DNA from: Bacillota bacterium
Lineage (GTDB): Bacteria; Bacillota; Clostridia; Acetivibrionales; JANLFN01
Assembly (NCBI GenBank): GCA_023421675.1
Contig: JAEZTC010000001.1
Coordinates: forward strand, 354,517-418,516
Length of the DNA stretch: 64,000 nucleotides
Reading direction: 5' to 3'
This document shows positions 9,128 through 17,647 of this stretch, in pieces; within the stretch, counting starts at the first letter, position 1; each line of letters starts with the position of its first letter. The notes beneath the pieces are model-generated. The model did not search any database. It saw only the letters and a list, made by a program, of their open reading frames with translations, and was not told the DNA's origin. Position numbers and translations under genes: made by a program.

Positions 9128-9478
9128 TTGTTTATTTATAAGCAACAGCTAATAAAATATACTTTAATGGTAGGTTATTCAATTTTGAGTCCAAAACCTG
9201 TTAAAGCCGATATGAAGGATATTGAGTATGCTTTTGCCGCCGGAGCTTTGTATTCTTCTGTAGAAGACCTTTATAAATGGAATAAGGCCATATATACCGA
9301 TAAACTTATAAAAAACAGACTCTGGATAAAGTCTTTGCAAGCTATACCTAATAGCTATGGATATGGTTGGTATATTTCAGATGATAAATACGGTGTTATT
9401 GCACAACATGAAGGTGGCATTATTGGTTCACATGTTCCATACATAGAAAATGTATTAAAAGAATTGGATGAAAAATAA
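9128..9478 (+). pseudogene. Truncated beta-lactamase-family pseudogene
   Basis: The frame of 116 codons matches only the C-terminal third of the neighbouring lipoproteins, from the VGYS segment (about 9169) onward. It lacks the signal peptide, S-x-x-K and Y-x-N regions. Around 9315-9345 the sequence reads out of frame relative to copy 3 and then returns, which implies two compensating frameshifts. The H-x-G motif (HEG) is kept, but about 30 residues after it are missing before the C-terminal VPYIENVLKEL. The 75 bases in front of it (9086-9160) resemble the region upstream of copy 1, so a promoter segment was fused to the middle of a gene. The TTG at 9128 has no ribosome binding site. Confidence 0.8.
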
Positions 9479-9531
9479 TAGTTGCATTAAACATTTATTA
9501 TATAGGTTAATATATTTAGGGGGGGAATTTC

Positions 9532-10644
9532 GTGAAAAGAATAATTAATGTAATAGTTTCTTTGTTAATATTAAGCTTGCTGCCTTTTTCAGCTGTTTCT
9601 TGTACAAGCGATTCAAAAAGTGCTCAAAAAAATACTGAAATTGCTGATACGAAAAAATTTGAGCAGGTCCAGAAAGAGCTTAATGATTACCTTGATAAGT
9701 ATTATAAGGATACTTTCAGCGGTTCTATACTGATTGCTTCAGAAGGTAAAATCCTGGCAAGCAAGGGCTATGGCATGGCTGATTATGAAAACAATATTCC
9801 AAATACACCAGAAACATCTTTTAATATCGCTTCATTAACAAAGCAATTTACTGCTATGGGTATAATGATTCTCAGCGATAAAGGTCTTTTAGATGTTAAT
9901 GATAAAATCGGAAAGTATATAGAGGGAATAGACCATGGAAATGAAATAACCATACACCAGCTTCTTACGCAGACTTCTGGAATTGATAACAATATATATG
10001 AACAAGATATGTTTAAAAACGCACAGGGGGGGAATGTGGTTGAAATTATAGAGAAACTGAAGGGGCAAAAATTTGAGCTTGGTAATAAGCCCGGTACAAT
10101 ATTTTCTTACTGTAATGTAAACTATTATTTACTTGGCTATATAATAGAAAAGCTATCAGGTGAAAGCTATGAAAGCTTTATAAGCAAAAACATATTTAAA
10201 CCGCTTGGAATGAAAAACTCAGGGTATTATCATTCGAACATGGCAGATAAAAACCATGCCGTGGGCTATTCTCAAATTTTACAACCACCTGTTAGAGCAA
10301 ATATGGCAGGTATGGAGTATGCCTATTCAGCCGGAGGCCTGTATTCTTCTGCAGAGGATTTTTATAAATGGGATCAGGCTTTGTATACCGATAAGCTTGT
10401 AAAAAAAGAGACTTTGAATAAAATTTTTGGAAAATACCCGGACGGCTATGGCTATGGCTGGTATATTTCAGATGATAAGGGCGGGATTGTTGCTCAGCAC
10501 GATGGTGTCATAAATGGGGGGAATTCACATATTATCAGATATACAAATAAAAAGCGTTTGATTGTTATATTCACTAATCTCGAAGGCGGACTACCTGGTT
10601 TCTTTGATCAACATATGGAAAAATTTTTTAGTGAATTGGATTAA
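9532..10644 (+). CDS. Beta-lactamase-fold serine hydrolase lipoprotein, copy 3, intact
   Basis: This 370-residue lipoprotein is the only family member here with every catalytic motif: SLTK (Ser101, Lys104), YCN (Tyr193, Asn195) and HDG (His323). The N-terminus has a hydrophobic segment ending in AVSC, so it is probably lipid-anchored outside the membrane. It belongs to the PF00144 group (class C beta-lactamases, D-aminopeptidases, esterases). The long Asp/Glu/Lys-rich linker (about 23-45) before the domain is shared with the other copies. The GTG start follows a run of seven G, the strongest ribosome binding site of the array. True beta-lactamase activity cannot be claimed; a role in peptidoglycan peptide or D-amino-acid turnover is as likely. 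Confidence 0.88.
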   Translation: MKRIINVIVSLLILSLLPFSAVSCTSDSKSAQKNTEIADTKKFEQVQKELNDYLDKYYKDTFSGSILIASEGKILASKGYGMADYENNIPNTPETSFNIASLTKQFTAMGIMILSDKGLLDVNDKIGKYIEGIDHGNEITIHQLLTQTSGIDNNIYEQDMFKNAQGGNVVEIIEKLKGQKFELGNKPGTIFSYCNVNYYLLGYIIEKLSGESYESFISKNIFKPLGMKNSGYYHSNMADKNHAVGYSQILQPPVRANMAGMEYAYSAGGLYSSAEDFYKWDQALYTDKLVKKETLNKIFGKYPDGYGYGWYISDDKGGIVAQHDGVINGGNSHIIRYTNKKRLIVIFTNLEGGLPGFFDQHMEKFFSELD

Positions 10645-10688
10645 ATAAGTAATAAGACCAAAGCTAAAAAGGGACTGTTATCAAATAA

Positions 10689-10709
10689 ATGGGGTCTTGA
10701 CGACCCCAT
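10689..10709 (+). terminator. Hairpin after copy 3, weak terminator
   Basis: ATGGGGTC pairs with GACCCCAT around a five-base loop. No T run follows in either direction, so termination is uncertain. Confidence 0.35.
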
Positions 10710-10770
10710 ATGCAATTTATTGAAATTAATAAGAGTTTAATAGAACTGTTGTTTAAGTTAAGGATACACA

Positions 10771-11856
10771 TCATAATACCAGATCCACATGCTGTATTGT
10801 TCCAGAAGTGCCGTTTTCTCTAAGGAATATTCCTGTCCTTGAAATCTGGCCCTGTTGGACGTTATTGCTATCATTCAAATCGAACTTTGTTTCTGCATTG
10901 CCAAGGTATATCGCACCAATTCCCTTTTGACCGAGTGCAAAAAGCTGATCATTGCCATTCTTGTCCTTTGTCCATATACGAAGTTTATCGTATATGGAAT
11001 CATTTTCATCAATCCAGTTATTTTTATCAGAGTCATATGCTGCCAGATCAGCAAAGCCATTGCCGCTTTGTGTTCCAAACAGTTCTGAACCGTCGTTGAT
11101 TTTCCCGTCCTTATTCTTATCCAGAGCAAGGAACCCGCTGCCTCCGCTGACAAAGGAGATCTGATCCGAAGTACCATTCACATCGATATCAAAATTAAAT
11201 TTTGTATTACCAAGAGTTGCTGATGCAGCTGCATAATTTATGACCAGAGGATCGCAAAGTGCATTTCCTGCTTTGATATTTATGCTGTTTTGTGCAATGA
11301 ACTCTCTGCTTACGCTCAGGTTCAAATCAAATTCTATTTTCTTTCCATCAGCAGTTTGAATTGTCCCAGATGCATTGAAAGCCATTTTTTCGCTTTTGGC
11401 ATATATCTCGGTACTGTTGTATGAAAGCCCCCAGCCATTAATCGCTTGAGTCGGTGCATTTATTCCCTTTATCCCGGATATATTTCCTTGGCTTTTTAAA
11501 TCCTCAAGCATTTTTCGATCTACATGTATGAGCTTTATTTTCTTCCCTGTAAGTGCTCTTATAAACTCTTCAAGCATCTTGGCTTTTAATTCTTCAGGAC
11601 TTGATATGTCATAATCATCCTCATTATTGGTTTTACTTAGTTTTGTAGAATTAATTTCGTCCTGAAACTTTTTTAATGCCGTGTCAGACAACATAACAGA
11701 AAAATCCTTTGAATCAGATATTGCCAAAGCTCCAGATGAAGAATTCTGCTCAATACTTTTATTGGAATCCCAATATTTCAAGGTTTCTTTTTTAAAATAG
11801 CCTTCCATTTTGTATGATCCGGAAGACAATAGGATATTAGAACTCTGAATTCTCAA
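10771..11856 (-). CDS. EF-hand calcium-binding protein of unknown function
   Basis: The 361-residue product has no signal peptide or membrane segment. Its C-terminal third holds two EF-hand-like loops: DKNKDGKINDGSE fits the D-x-D/N-x-D-G-x-I-x5-E pattern, and DSDKNNWIDENDS is a second, looser copy, with a third degenerate one at DKNGND. The N-terminus (MRIQSSNILLSSG) resembles a conserved group of bacterial proteins that I recall from Proteobacteria and clostridia but cannot name functionally. The start is a TTG behind AAAAGGGGG, spaced eight bases. The gene is alone between convergent and divergent neighbours. Function unknown; calcium binding is an inference from the loops. Confidence 0.7.
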   Translation of the reverse strand: MRIQSSNILLSSGSYKMEGYFKKETLKYWDSNKSIEQNSSSGALAISDSKDFSVMLSDTALKKFQDEINSTKLSKTNNEDDYDISSPEELKAKMLEEFIRALTGKKIKLIHVDRKMLEDLKSQGNISGIKGINAPTQAINGWGLSYNSTEIYAKSEKMAFNASGTIQTADGKKIEFDLNLSVSREFIAQNSINIKAGNALCDPLVINYAAASATLGNTKFNFDIDVNGTSDQISFVSGGSGFLALDKNKDGKINDGSELFGTQSGNGFADLAAYDSDKNNWIDENDSIYDKLRIWTKDKNGNDQLFALGQKGIGAIYLGNAETKFDLNDSNNVQQGQISRTGIFLRENGTSGTIQHVDLVL

Positions 11857-12039
11857 GATAAAAACCCCCTTTTGAGATGAGCTTGCTGTTTTTTGCGTGT
11901 TCTAAATATGATCATACAAGTAACAATATTGTTTTTTTCATGGGTAAGTATTTAGATTTGTCTTTTGTAGTATATAAATGTTATCGGTGAGAATTGAAAT
12001 GTTTTTAATGCCTTTAAGGAAAATAAAGAGTCCTATTTT

Positions 12040-14106
12040 TTAAGACCCCTTATACTGAAGATTGTAAAGATTATAATACATTCCTTTTAAAGACAAGAGT
12101 TCGTCGTGATTCCCGATTTCTCTGAGCCTGCCCTTATGAAGCACCATTATTGTATCTGCATGCTGAATGGTAGAAAGCCTATGAGCAATTACAATTGTAG
12201 TACGGTTCTTGGTTATTCTCGTAAGCGCATCCTGAATAAGCAGTTCAGTTTCAGTATCTATATTTGAGGTGGCTTCATCAAGGACAAGAATAGCAGGGTT
12301 AAATGCCAGTGCCCTTGCAAAGGCCAGTAACTGCCTTTGACCTGCAGAAAAAGTTGCCCCGCGTTCCATCACTTCCTCATCATATTTGCAAGGAAGCTTG
12401 CTTATGAACTTATCTGCATTAACATATTGTGAAACTGTTTTAATGCTATCTTCATCTATACCTTGCTCACCAAGCCTGATATTATCCCTTACAGTACCGC
12501 TGAACAGGAAAACGTCCTGAAGAACCATTCCTATGTTTTGTCGAAGTACATCCTTCTTCATATCTTTAATATTAACACCATCAATAAAAATATCACCCCT
12601 CTGTATTTCATAAAACCTGTTGAGAAGGTTGATTATTGAAGTTTTCCCAGCACCGGTAGCACCCACTATTGCTACTGTATTTCCGGCAGGTATTTTGAAG
12701 CTGACATCTTTCAGAACCCAATCGGTACCATTGTAGGAGAACCATACATTTCTGAATTCAATTTCACCCATAAAACGTGTCGGTTGAGCCAATTTATCAC
12801 CGCTATCTTCCTCCACCGGAGTGTCTAGAATCATAAAGATTCTTTCAGATGAAGCCATTGCAGATTGGAGAATATTATACTTTTCAGCCATGTCTGTTAT
12901 TGGGTTGAAGAATTGATTAATGTAGCTTATAAATGCATATAATACTCCGAATTTAAGTGTGCCGCCTATGACACCGCTGCCGCCGTACCAGATGACAGCT
13001 GCAATTGTCAGATATTGAATCATTTCAAGAAGCGGTCTGAATATACCGAATACAACCACCTGGCTGACTCCTGCCTTATAATATTCCTTGTTTATACCCT
13101 TGAATTGCTTGTATTTTTCCTTTGCCCTGCTGAAAATCTGTATGATCCTCATACCCGAAAGGTTTTCGGATAATACTGAATTAAGCTTGGCGAGGCTGAT
13201 TCTAAAGTACCTGTAAACCTTTCTCGCTTTTATTCTGAATAAAGCTGTGGCTAATATAACAGGTGGAATTGCGGCAATTACAACAAGTGAAAGCTTTATG
13301 TCCATTGACATCATTATAATAATTACGCCTATGATTATTGAAACATCTTTAAGAACATTAACCAGGACGTTAGTGTACATTTCATTTAGTGTTTCGGTAT
13401 CGTTTGTTACACGGGTTACAAGTCTTCCGACAGGATTTTTATCAAAGAAACTCAGAGACATTTTCTGAAGATGTGAAAACACCTCGTTCCTTATGTTGTA
13501 TATTATGGACTGCCCCGCATAACTAAGGACATAAATCTGAAGAAAATTAAACAGAAAACCTATTAAAATTATCAAAATATATAGCAGCCCTTTATTTTGA
13601 ACAGCCTTCATATCTGAAGCCCTGAATTTTCGAATATCTTCCTGGGATAATAGTTTGGCGTTTATGAGTTTACCGTTCTCCAAAAACGCTATGCTTTCCC
13701 CGTTAGCTACAATCTTACCATTTTTTGAACTATCAGCTGTTCCGTTAATTAAATAAGGCTTTTTCTCTGAATATACAATTGAATATATATCTTCTGATTG
13801 AGTATTTTCAGGTATTTTATCGTATGTTTTATAAACCTTGTTTTCAAAGTTGATTCCTTTAACATTTTTGTTTACATCATAAGCTACCATAGGCTTTGTA
13901 TAGCCGTTTAGGTTGTCATCAATAACGGATTTAACAAGATACGGACCTGCCAAATCAGTAAGGGTTGTTCCCAAAAGTAGTAATACCGCAATGACAAAGA
14001 ACTTCCAATAAGGTTTTGCATACTTAAGAAGCCGCTTCATTAGTTTTGAGTCATACGCTTTACCAAGTTCTTCTTCATCATTATGATTTATATTTTCGTC
14101 AGCCAA
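12040..14106 (-). CDS. bmrD: Heterodimeric ABC multidrug exporter, BmrD/YheH-like subunit
   Basis: This 688-residue half-transporter has six membrane helices followed by an ATPase domain: Walker A GATGAGKTS, signature FSAGQRQL, Walker B ILVLDEATSNID with the catalytic Glu present. Between the first two helices lies an extra extracellular region of about 100 residues (about 55-160), a hallmark of BmrD/YheH. The frame could begin at 14124, but the TTG at 14106 has GGAGG six bases upstream and gives a normal N-terminus (MADENINHN). It lies 28 bases behind its partner, so the two are co-transcribed. The pair would pump amphipathic drugs outward; the real substrate is not shown. Confidence 0.92.
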   Translation of the reverse strand: MADENINHNDEEELGKAYDSKLMKRLLKYAKPYWKFFVIAVLLLLGTTLTDLAGPYLVKSVIDDNLNGYTKPMVAYDVNKNVKGINFENKVYKTYDKIPENTQSEDIYSIVYSEKKPYLINGTADSSKNGKIVANGESIAFLENGKLINAKLLSQEDIRKFRASDMKAVQNKGLLYILIILIGFLFNFLQIYVLSYAGQSIIYNIRNEVFSHLQKMSLSFFDKNPVGRLVTRVTNDTETLNEMYTNVLVNVLKDVSIIIGVIIIMMSMDIKLSLVVIAAIPPVILATALFRIKARKVYRYFRISLAKLNSVLSENLSGMRIIQIFSRAKEKYKQFKGINKEYYKAGVSQVVVFGIFRPLLEMIQYLTIAAVIWYGGSGVIGGTLKFGVLYAFISYINQFFNPITDMAEKYNILQSAMASSERIFMILDTPVEEDSGDKLAQPTRFMGEIEFRNVWFSYNGTDWVLKDVSFKIPAGNTVAIVGATGAGKTSIINLLNRFYEIQRGDIFIDGVNIKDMKKDVLRQNIGMVLQDVFLFSGTVRDNIRLGEQGIDEDSIKTVSQYVNADKFISKLPCKYDEEVMERGATFSAGQRQLLAFARALAFNPAILVLDEATSNIDTETELLIQDALTRITKNRTTIVIAHRLSTIQHADTIMVLHKGRLREIGNHDELLSLKGMYYNLYNLQYKGS

Positions 14107-14134
14107 AGTAAACCTCCATATCAATAATCAGAAT

Positions 14135-15883
14135 TTAATCCTCTTTTGCAAGCTGATCAGCGAGAAGCTGTTTCTGATACAGTTCATAGTACTGTCCTTG
14201 CAATTCCAGAAGAGTTTCATGCGTACCTCTTTCAATTATTTCTCCTTCGTCAAGAAAAATTATTTCGTCTGCATCCTTTATTGTTGAAATCCTGTGGGAC
14301 ACGATAATACTAGTACGCTCTTGCATTACTTCCTTAAGGCCTTTAAGGATTTCTTCTTCGGTATTGGTATCTACTGCAGACAGGCAATCATCAAGTATAA
14401 GAATTGAAGGTGACCTGAGAATTGCTCTGGCTATGGATATCCTCTGCTTTTGACCGCCTGAAAGAGTAACACCACGTTCCCCTACAATGGTATCAAAGCC
14501 TTTGGGGAATTCTTTTATATCATCATATACCTTTGATGTTTTTGATGCTTTTTCTATAGAACTATCATCATTGCCCAGGAAAAAGTCTATATTTTCCTTT
14601 ATTGTAGCTGAAAATAGAAAAGTATCCTGAGGAACAAACCCGATGCTTTCCCGCAATACTGACAAAGGGACACGGTTTATATCAATATCGTCTATTAAAA
14701 GCTGACCGTTTCCAACGTTATATAATCTTACTATAAGATTTATAAGAGTGGTTTTTCCACTTCCGGTTCGTCCAACAATTGCAAGCGTTTTGCCCTTTTC
14801 CAATGTTATGTTGATGTTTTTTAATACCTGAGAGGAGTGTCCTGGGTAGGTAAAGTTTAAATTATTAAATACAATCTTTCCTTCCACTTTTGAAATTTGT
14901 ACAATATCCTGACTATCTTCAATTTCAGGCTTTTCATCAAGTATTGCATTTATACGTTTAAGTGAAACAAAGCCCCTCTGAAAAAGACTTGTAACCCAGC
15001 CAAGTGCTGCAATAGGCCATGTGAGGGTTAACAGGTAACCGTTAAAGGCAATAAAGCTTCCTAAAGTTATTTCCCCACTTATAACAAGTGAACCACCATA
15101 CCATAAAGCTATTGCAAATGTAAGAGTAGAGACTGACATAACAATTGGGAACAAAAGACTCGTGTTCCGTACGAATTTCAGGTTCATTTCTTTGTTATAT
15201 TTGTTTGAAGCTATAAACTTGGCCATTTCTTTTTGTTCCTGAACAAAGGACTTGACTACGCGAATTCCGGAAAAGTTTTCTCTTGCTGTTTCAGTAAGCT
15301 GTGAGAAGGCTTCCTGCATTTTTTCTATTTTTGAATGCATGAATTTTACGTTAAGACTTATTATAAGTCCTAGAAGTGCAAGCGGTAAAAAGCATATAAG
15401 CGTAAGCTTGAAGCCTGCAGTGCCTATCATCAATATTATTGATACAACCGGTATAAGAAGGCTATCCAAAGACATTGTTATTCCCTGACCCAATGCAACC
15501 TGAACATTTGCTATGTCGTTCGAGGAATGGGCAAGCAGGTCTCCGGTTTTGTGATTATTGTAATAATTCACTGACAGCTTTTGGAGATGTTCGTAAAAAC
15601 GATTCCTAAGCTCTTTCTCTATTTTTCTTGATACTCCGAAAATGAAATATCTCCATAAAAACCTGAATAGGGCAATACCTACCGCAATTAATGCTATAAT
15701 AATTGCATAATATAAAACCTTGCTGTCAGTAATGCCTCCTCCCTTGAGATCATCAGTAAAGAAGCCCAATATTTTTGGAAATATAAGCTGGAGAGCATCA
15801 ACTGATATTAGAAATATTATTCCAATAATGTACCTGTACTTATATCTGAAAATCAAATCTTTAATATAGCGTAAATTCTTCAT
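14135..15883 (-). CDS. bmrC: Heterodimeric ABC multidrug exporter, BmrC/YheI-like subunit
   Basis: This 582-residue half-transporter has six membrane helices (N-terminal 290 residues) and an ATPase domain with Walker A GRTGSGKTT and signature LSGGQKQRISIARAI. The Walker B region reads ILILDDCLSAVD, with Asp where the catalytic Glu is expected. That degenerate site is typical of the BmrC half of asymmetric exporters, whose partner (the next gene) keeps the Glu. The length matches BmrC (about 585 residues). It is the first gene of the operon, with the promoter at 15937-15965. In Bacillus a small leader gene precedes bmrCD and responds to translation inhibitors; I do not see an equivalent frame here. 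Confidence 0.92.
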   Translation of the reverse strand: MKNLRYIKDLIFRYKYRYIIGIIFLISVDALQLIFPKILGFFTDDLKGGGITDSKVLYYAIIIALIAVGIALFRFLWRYFIFGVSRKIEKELRNRFYEHLQKLSVNYYNNHKTGDLLAHSSNDIANVQVALGQGITMSLDSLLIPVVSIILMIGTAGFKLTLICFLPLALLGLIISLNVKFMHSKIEKMQEAFSQLTETARENFSGIRVVKSFVQEQKEMAKFIASNKYNKEMNLKFVRNTSLLFPIVMSVSTLTFAIALWYGGSLVISGEITLGSFIAFNGYLLTLTWPIAALGWVTSLFQRGFVSLKRINAILDEKPEIEDSQDIVQISKVEGKIVFNNLNFTYPGHSSQVLKNINITLEKGKTLAIVGRTGSGKTTLINLIVRLYNVGNGQLLIDDIDINRVPLSVLRESIGFVPQDTFLFSATIKENIDFFLGNDDSSIEKASKTSKVYDDIKEFPKGFDTIVGERGVTLSGGQKQRISIARAILRSPSILILDDCLSAVDTNTEEEILKGLKEVMQERTSIIVSHRISTIKDADEIIFLDEGEIIERGTHETLLELQGQYYELYQKQLLADQLAKED

Positions 15884-15936
15884 TTTAACCCCATTATTTA
15901 CTAATCGATTGTTTGACCACTATCGAACTTACAAAC

Positions 15937-15965
15937 ATTTTACATCAACAAGTTAGCTTATGCAA
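15937..15965 (-). promoter_or_regulatory. Sigma-A-like promoter of the bmrCD-like operon
   Basis: On the minus strand TTGCAT (15965-15960), a 17-base spacer and TAAAAT (15942-15937) lie about 55 bases before the bmrC start. Confidence 0.5.
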
Positions 15966-16053
15966 TAATAATTTAATATATAAAAAACATATTTATGTAC
16001 AAAAAAACTTTGAAGATGATAAAATTAACTAAATAAAACTACGGGGGTGTACA

Positions 16054-16821
16054 ATGCAAAAAGCAATTGAAATTGTAAGTCAGGGAAAAGTACTTCGTGG
16101 TATGCTGCACACACCTCAGAATGTATCGGGAAAAATCCCGGCAGTTATACTTTTTCATGGCTTTACAGGGAATAGTATGGAACCTCACTTTATTTTTGTC
16201 AAGCTTTCAAGGTATCTTGAAAAAGTTGGTATAGCAAGCGTAAGGTTTGACTTTGCCGGCAGCGGTGAAAGCGACGGGGATTTTGTTGATATGACACTGT
16301 CAGACGAGCTTTCTGATGCCCATAATATATTGGATTTTGTAAAAACTCTCGACTTTATTGATAACAATAGAATCGGGTTGATTGGTCTAAGTATGGGTGG
16401 AGCAATAGCAAGTATGCTTGCGGGACAAAGATCCTTAGAAATCAAGTTGCTTTGCTTATTGGCACCAGCTGGAACTATGGCTGATATAATATCTGAAAGG
16501 TATGTGGGAGAACGCCTCCCCGAAATGACTGAAAAGGGTTGGCTTGATATAGGAGGTCTTGCTCTGGGGTTGAATATGCTTAAAGATATATCCAATATAG
16601 ATATATACCAAAGATCTGCAGGTTTTGATAAAAATGTTTTAATTATTCATGGAGAGCTGGACGAAACTGTTCCTATTAAGGCATCTGAAATGTATCTTGA
16701 TATATATGGTTACAGAGCAAAGCTTCATATAATTAAAGGCGGAGATCACCTTTTCAGCAGTCTTAAAATTGAATCTGAAACTATAGAAAAGACTGCAGAA
16801 TTTTTAAAAACAGAATTATAA
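16054..16821 (+). CDS. Alpha/beta hydrolase, probable carboxylesterase
   Basis: This 255-residue cytoplasmic protein has the alpha/beta hydrolase order. HGFTG forms the oxyanion region, GLSMGG is the nucleophile elbow with the catalytic Ser, the acid is in HGELDETVP and the catalytic His in GGDHLFS. The layout and length fit the small acyl- and feruloyl-type esterases (Est1E/LJ0536-like), which cleave esters of short acyl or cinnamoyl groups. Substrate assignment is an inference. The ATG follows GGGGGTG. The gene forms a single unit ended by a bidirectional hairpin shared with the convergent coat-protein genes. Confidence 0.85.
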   Translation: MQKAIEIVSQGKVLRGMLHTPQNVSGKIPAVILFHGFTGNSMEPHFIFVKLSRYLEKVGIASVRFDFAGSGESDGDFVDMTLSDELSDAHNILDFVKTLDFIDNNRIGLIGLSMGGAIASMLAGQRSLEIKLLCLLAPAGTMADIISERYVGERLPEMTEKGWLDIGGLALGLNMLKDISNIDIYQRSAGFDKNVLIIHGELDETVPIKASEMYLDIYGYRAKLHIIKGGDHLFSSLKIESETIEKTAEFLKTEL

Positions 16822-16822
16822 G

Positions 16823-16850
16823 AAATCCACCCGGTTTCGGGTGGATTTTT
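16823..16850. terminator. Bidirectional terminator between the hydrolase and coat genes
   Basis: AAATCCACCC pairs perfectly with GGGTGGATTT around a six-base loop. A T run follows on the plus strand, and a T-rich tail also follows on the minus strand. Confidence 0.85.
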
Positions 16851-16853
16851 ATT

Positions 16854-17129
16854 CTATTGCATTTGTGACTGCATTGAACTGAAAGACTGCTGTATTCTGC
16901 TCATTTCCTGCTGGGGAGCTGTTTCTACCTTGTACCAGCCCTTTTGATTCATGAAATTAAATAAGTTCCTCTGGTTTTCAAGAGTTTTATTTAATAAGTT
17001 GGTTGTATGTGTTCTTACCTTGTCACATGCGCTTTCAGTTGCGGCTGTACAAAGTGTTGATGCTTCCATCTTCTGCATGTACAGAATCATTCCAGCCCAG
17101 TCCTTTTCCTGAAATTGATTGTTAGGCAT
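16854..17129 (-). CDS. CotF-family spore coat protein (C-terminal type)
   Basis: The 91-residue protein is hydrophilic and Gln/Met/Asn-rich. The segment LFNFMNQKGWYKVETAP matches the end of the CotF domain (…QKGWY…), a helical ferritin-like fold found in coat proteins of spore formers. The ATG follows AGGAGGT. It lies 12 bases behind another short coat-like gene, so the pair forms one transcript, most likely made during sporulation from the sigma-G-like promoter at 17376-17405. Its exact place in the spore is unknown. Confidence 0.82.
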   Translation of the reverse strand: MPNNQFQEKDWAGMILYMQKMEASTLCTAATESACDKVRTHTTNLLNKTLENQRNLFNFMNQKGWYKVETAPQQEMSRIQQSFSSMQSQMQ

Positions 17130-17141
17130 AAGTTTACCTCC

Positions 17142-17342
17142 TTATTGAACGTTAGTATTAGTTACGATTGAAGCCGTAGAAGAAATCCATTGGCGGTGTT
17201 CCTGAGACATTGACTGAAGCATTGATTTCAGCTGTGTATCCTGTGTTGAATTTGCTGCAGTATCACATGCCTTTGAAAATGTTTCAAACATCTTGCTGAT
17301 GTCTTCAAGATACAATAATTCTCTTGTGGTAAGATTAGCCAT
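17142..17342 (-). CDS. Small CotF-like spore coat protein
   Basis: This 66-residue all-helical protein (LTTRELLYLEDISKM at the start) resembles the small partner often found just before CotF-domain genes in clostridia. It has no signal peptide and little beyond two amphipathic helices, consistent with half a four-helix bundle. The ATG has GGAGGT nine bases upstream. It is the first gene of the two-gene coat operon. Confidence 0.75.
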   Translation of the reverse strand: MANLTTRELLYLEDISKMFETFSKACDTAANSTQDTQLKSMLQSMSQEHRQWISSTASIVTNTNVQ

Positions 17343-17375
17343 TTGGTAACTACCTCCTTTTCAAATTCTCCAATA

Positions 17376-17405
17376 TAGTATGCTTCCACCATACAGAAAA
17401 AATTC
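17376..17405 (-). promoter_or_regulatory. Sigma-G-like (forespore) promoter of the coat operon
   Basis: On the minus strand GAATT (17405-17401), an 18-base spacer and CATACTA (17382-17376) match the sigma-G pattern GMATR-N18-CATNHTA in all but one base. The -10 also fits the sigma-K form CATANNNTA, so either sporulation factor could act. Confidence 0.55.
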
Positions 17406-17525
17406 AATAAATTATGATGATTAGATTCAGATAATTAGAATAAAACATTTTCCTTTTTACTTGCAATAATATTGCATATTGCTTTTCAATGTAGTAAAAA
17501 ATAGGTTTGTGTAACCAGTATAGTA

Positions 17526-17554
17526 TTGAAGATTAAAAGAGGTAATGCTATAAT
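17526..17554 (+). promoter_or_regulatory. Sigma-A promoter of pyruvate kinase
   Basis: TTGAAG (17526-17531), a 17-base spacer and TATAAT (17549-17554), with an extended TG one base before the -10 box. The transcript would carry an 85-base leader that contains the hairpin at 17590-17626. Confidence 0.75.
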
Positions 17555-17589
17555 ACATAAGTTAAATCAGTATAATTTAACGTTTTTTT

Positions 17590-17626
17590 GCGCAATGGAG
17601 CGTATATGCTTTTTTGCGCTTTTTTT
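17590..17626 (+). terminator. Attenuator-like hairpin in the pyk leader
   Basis: GCGCAA pairs with TTGCGC, and an inner AGC pairs with GCT across a symmetric internal loop. Seven T follow directly. It has the form of an intrinsic terminator but lies between the promoter and the pyk start. Confidence 0.5.
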
Positions 17627-17647
17627 AAGTATAAATTGGAGGGTTTT

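Noticed and set aside
9128..9478. A real small gene of 116 codons
   Set aside because: It has no ribosome binding site and no signal or catalytic N-terminal motifs, and it matches only the C-terminal third of its neighbours with frameshifts.
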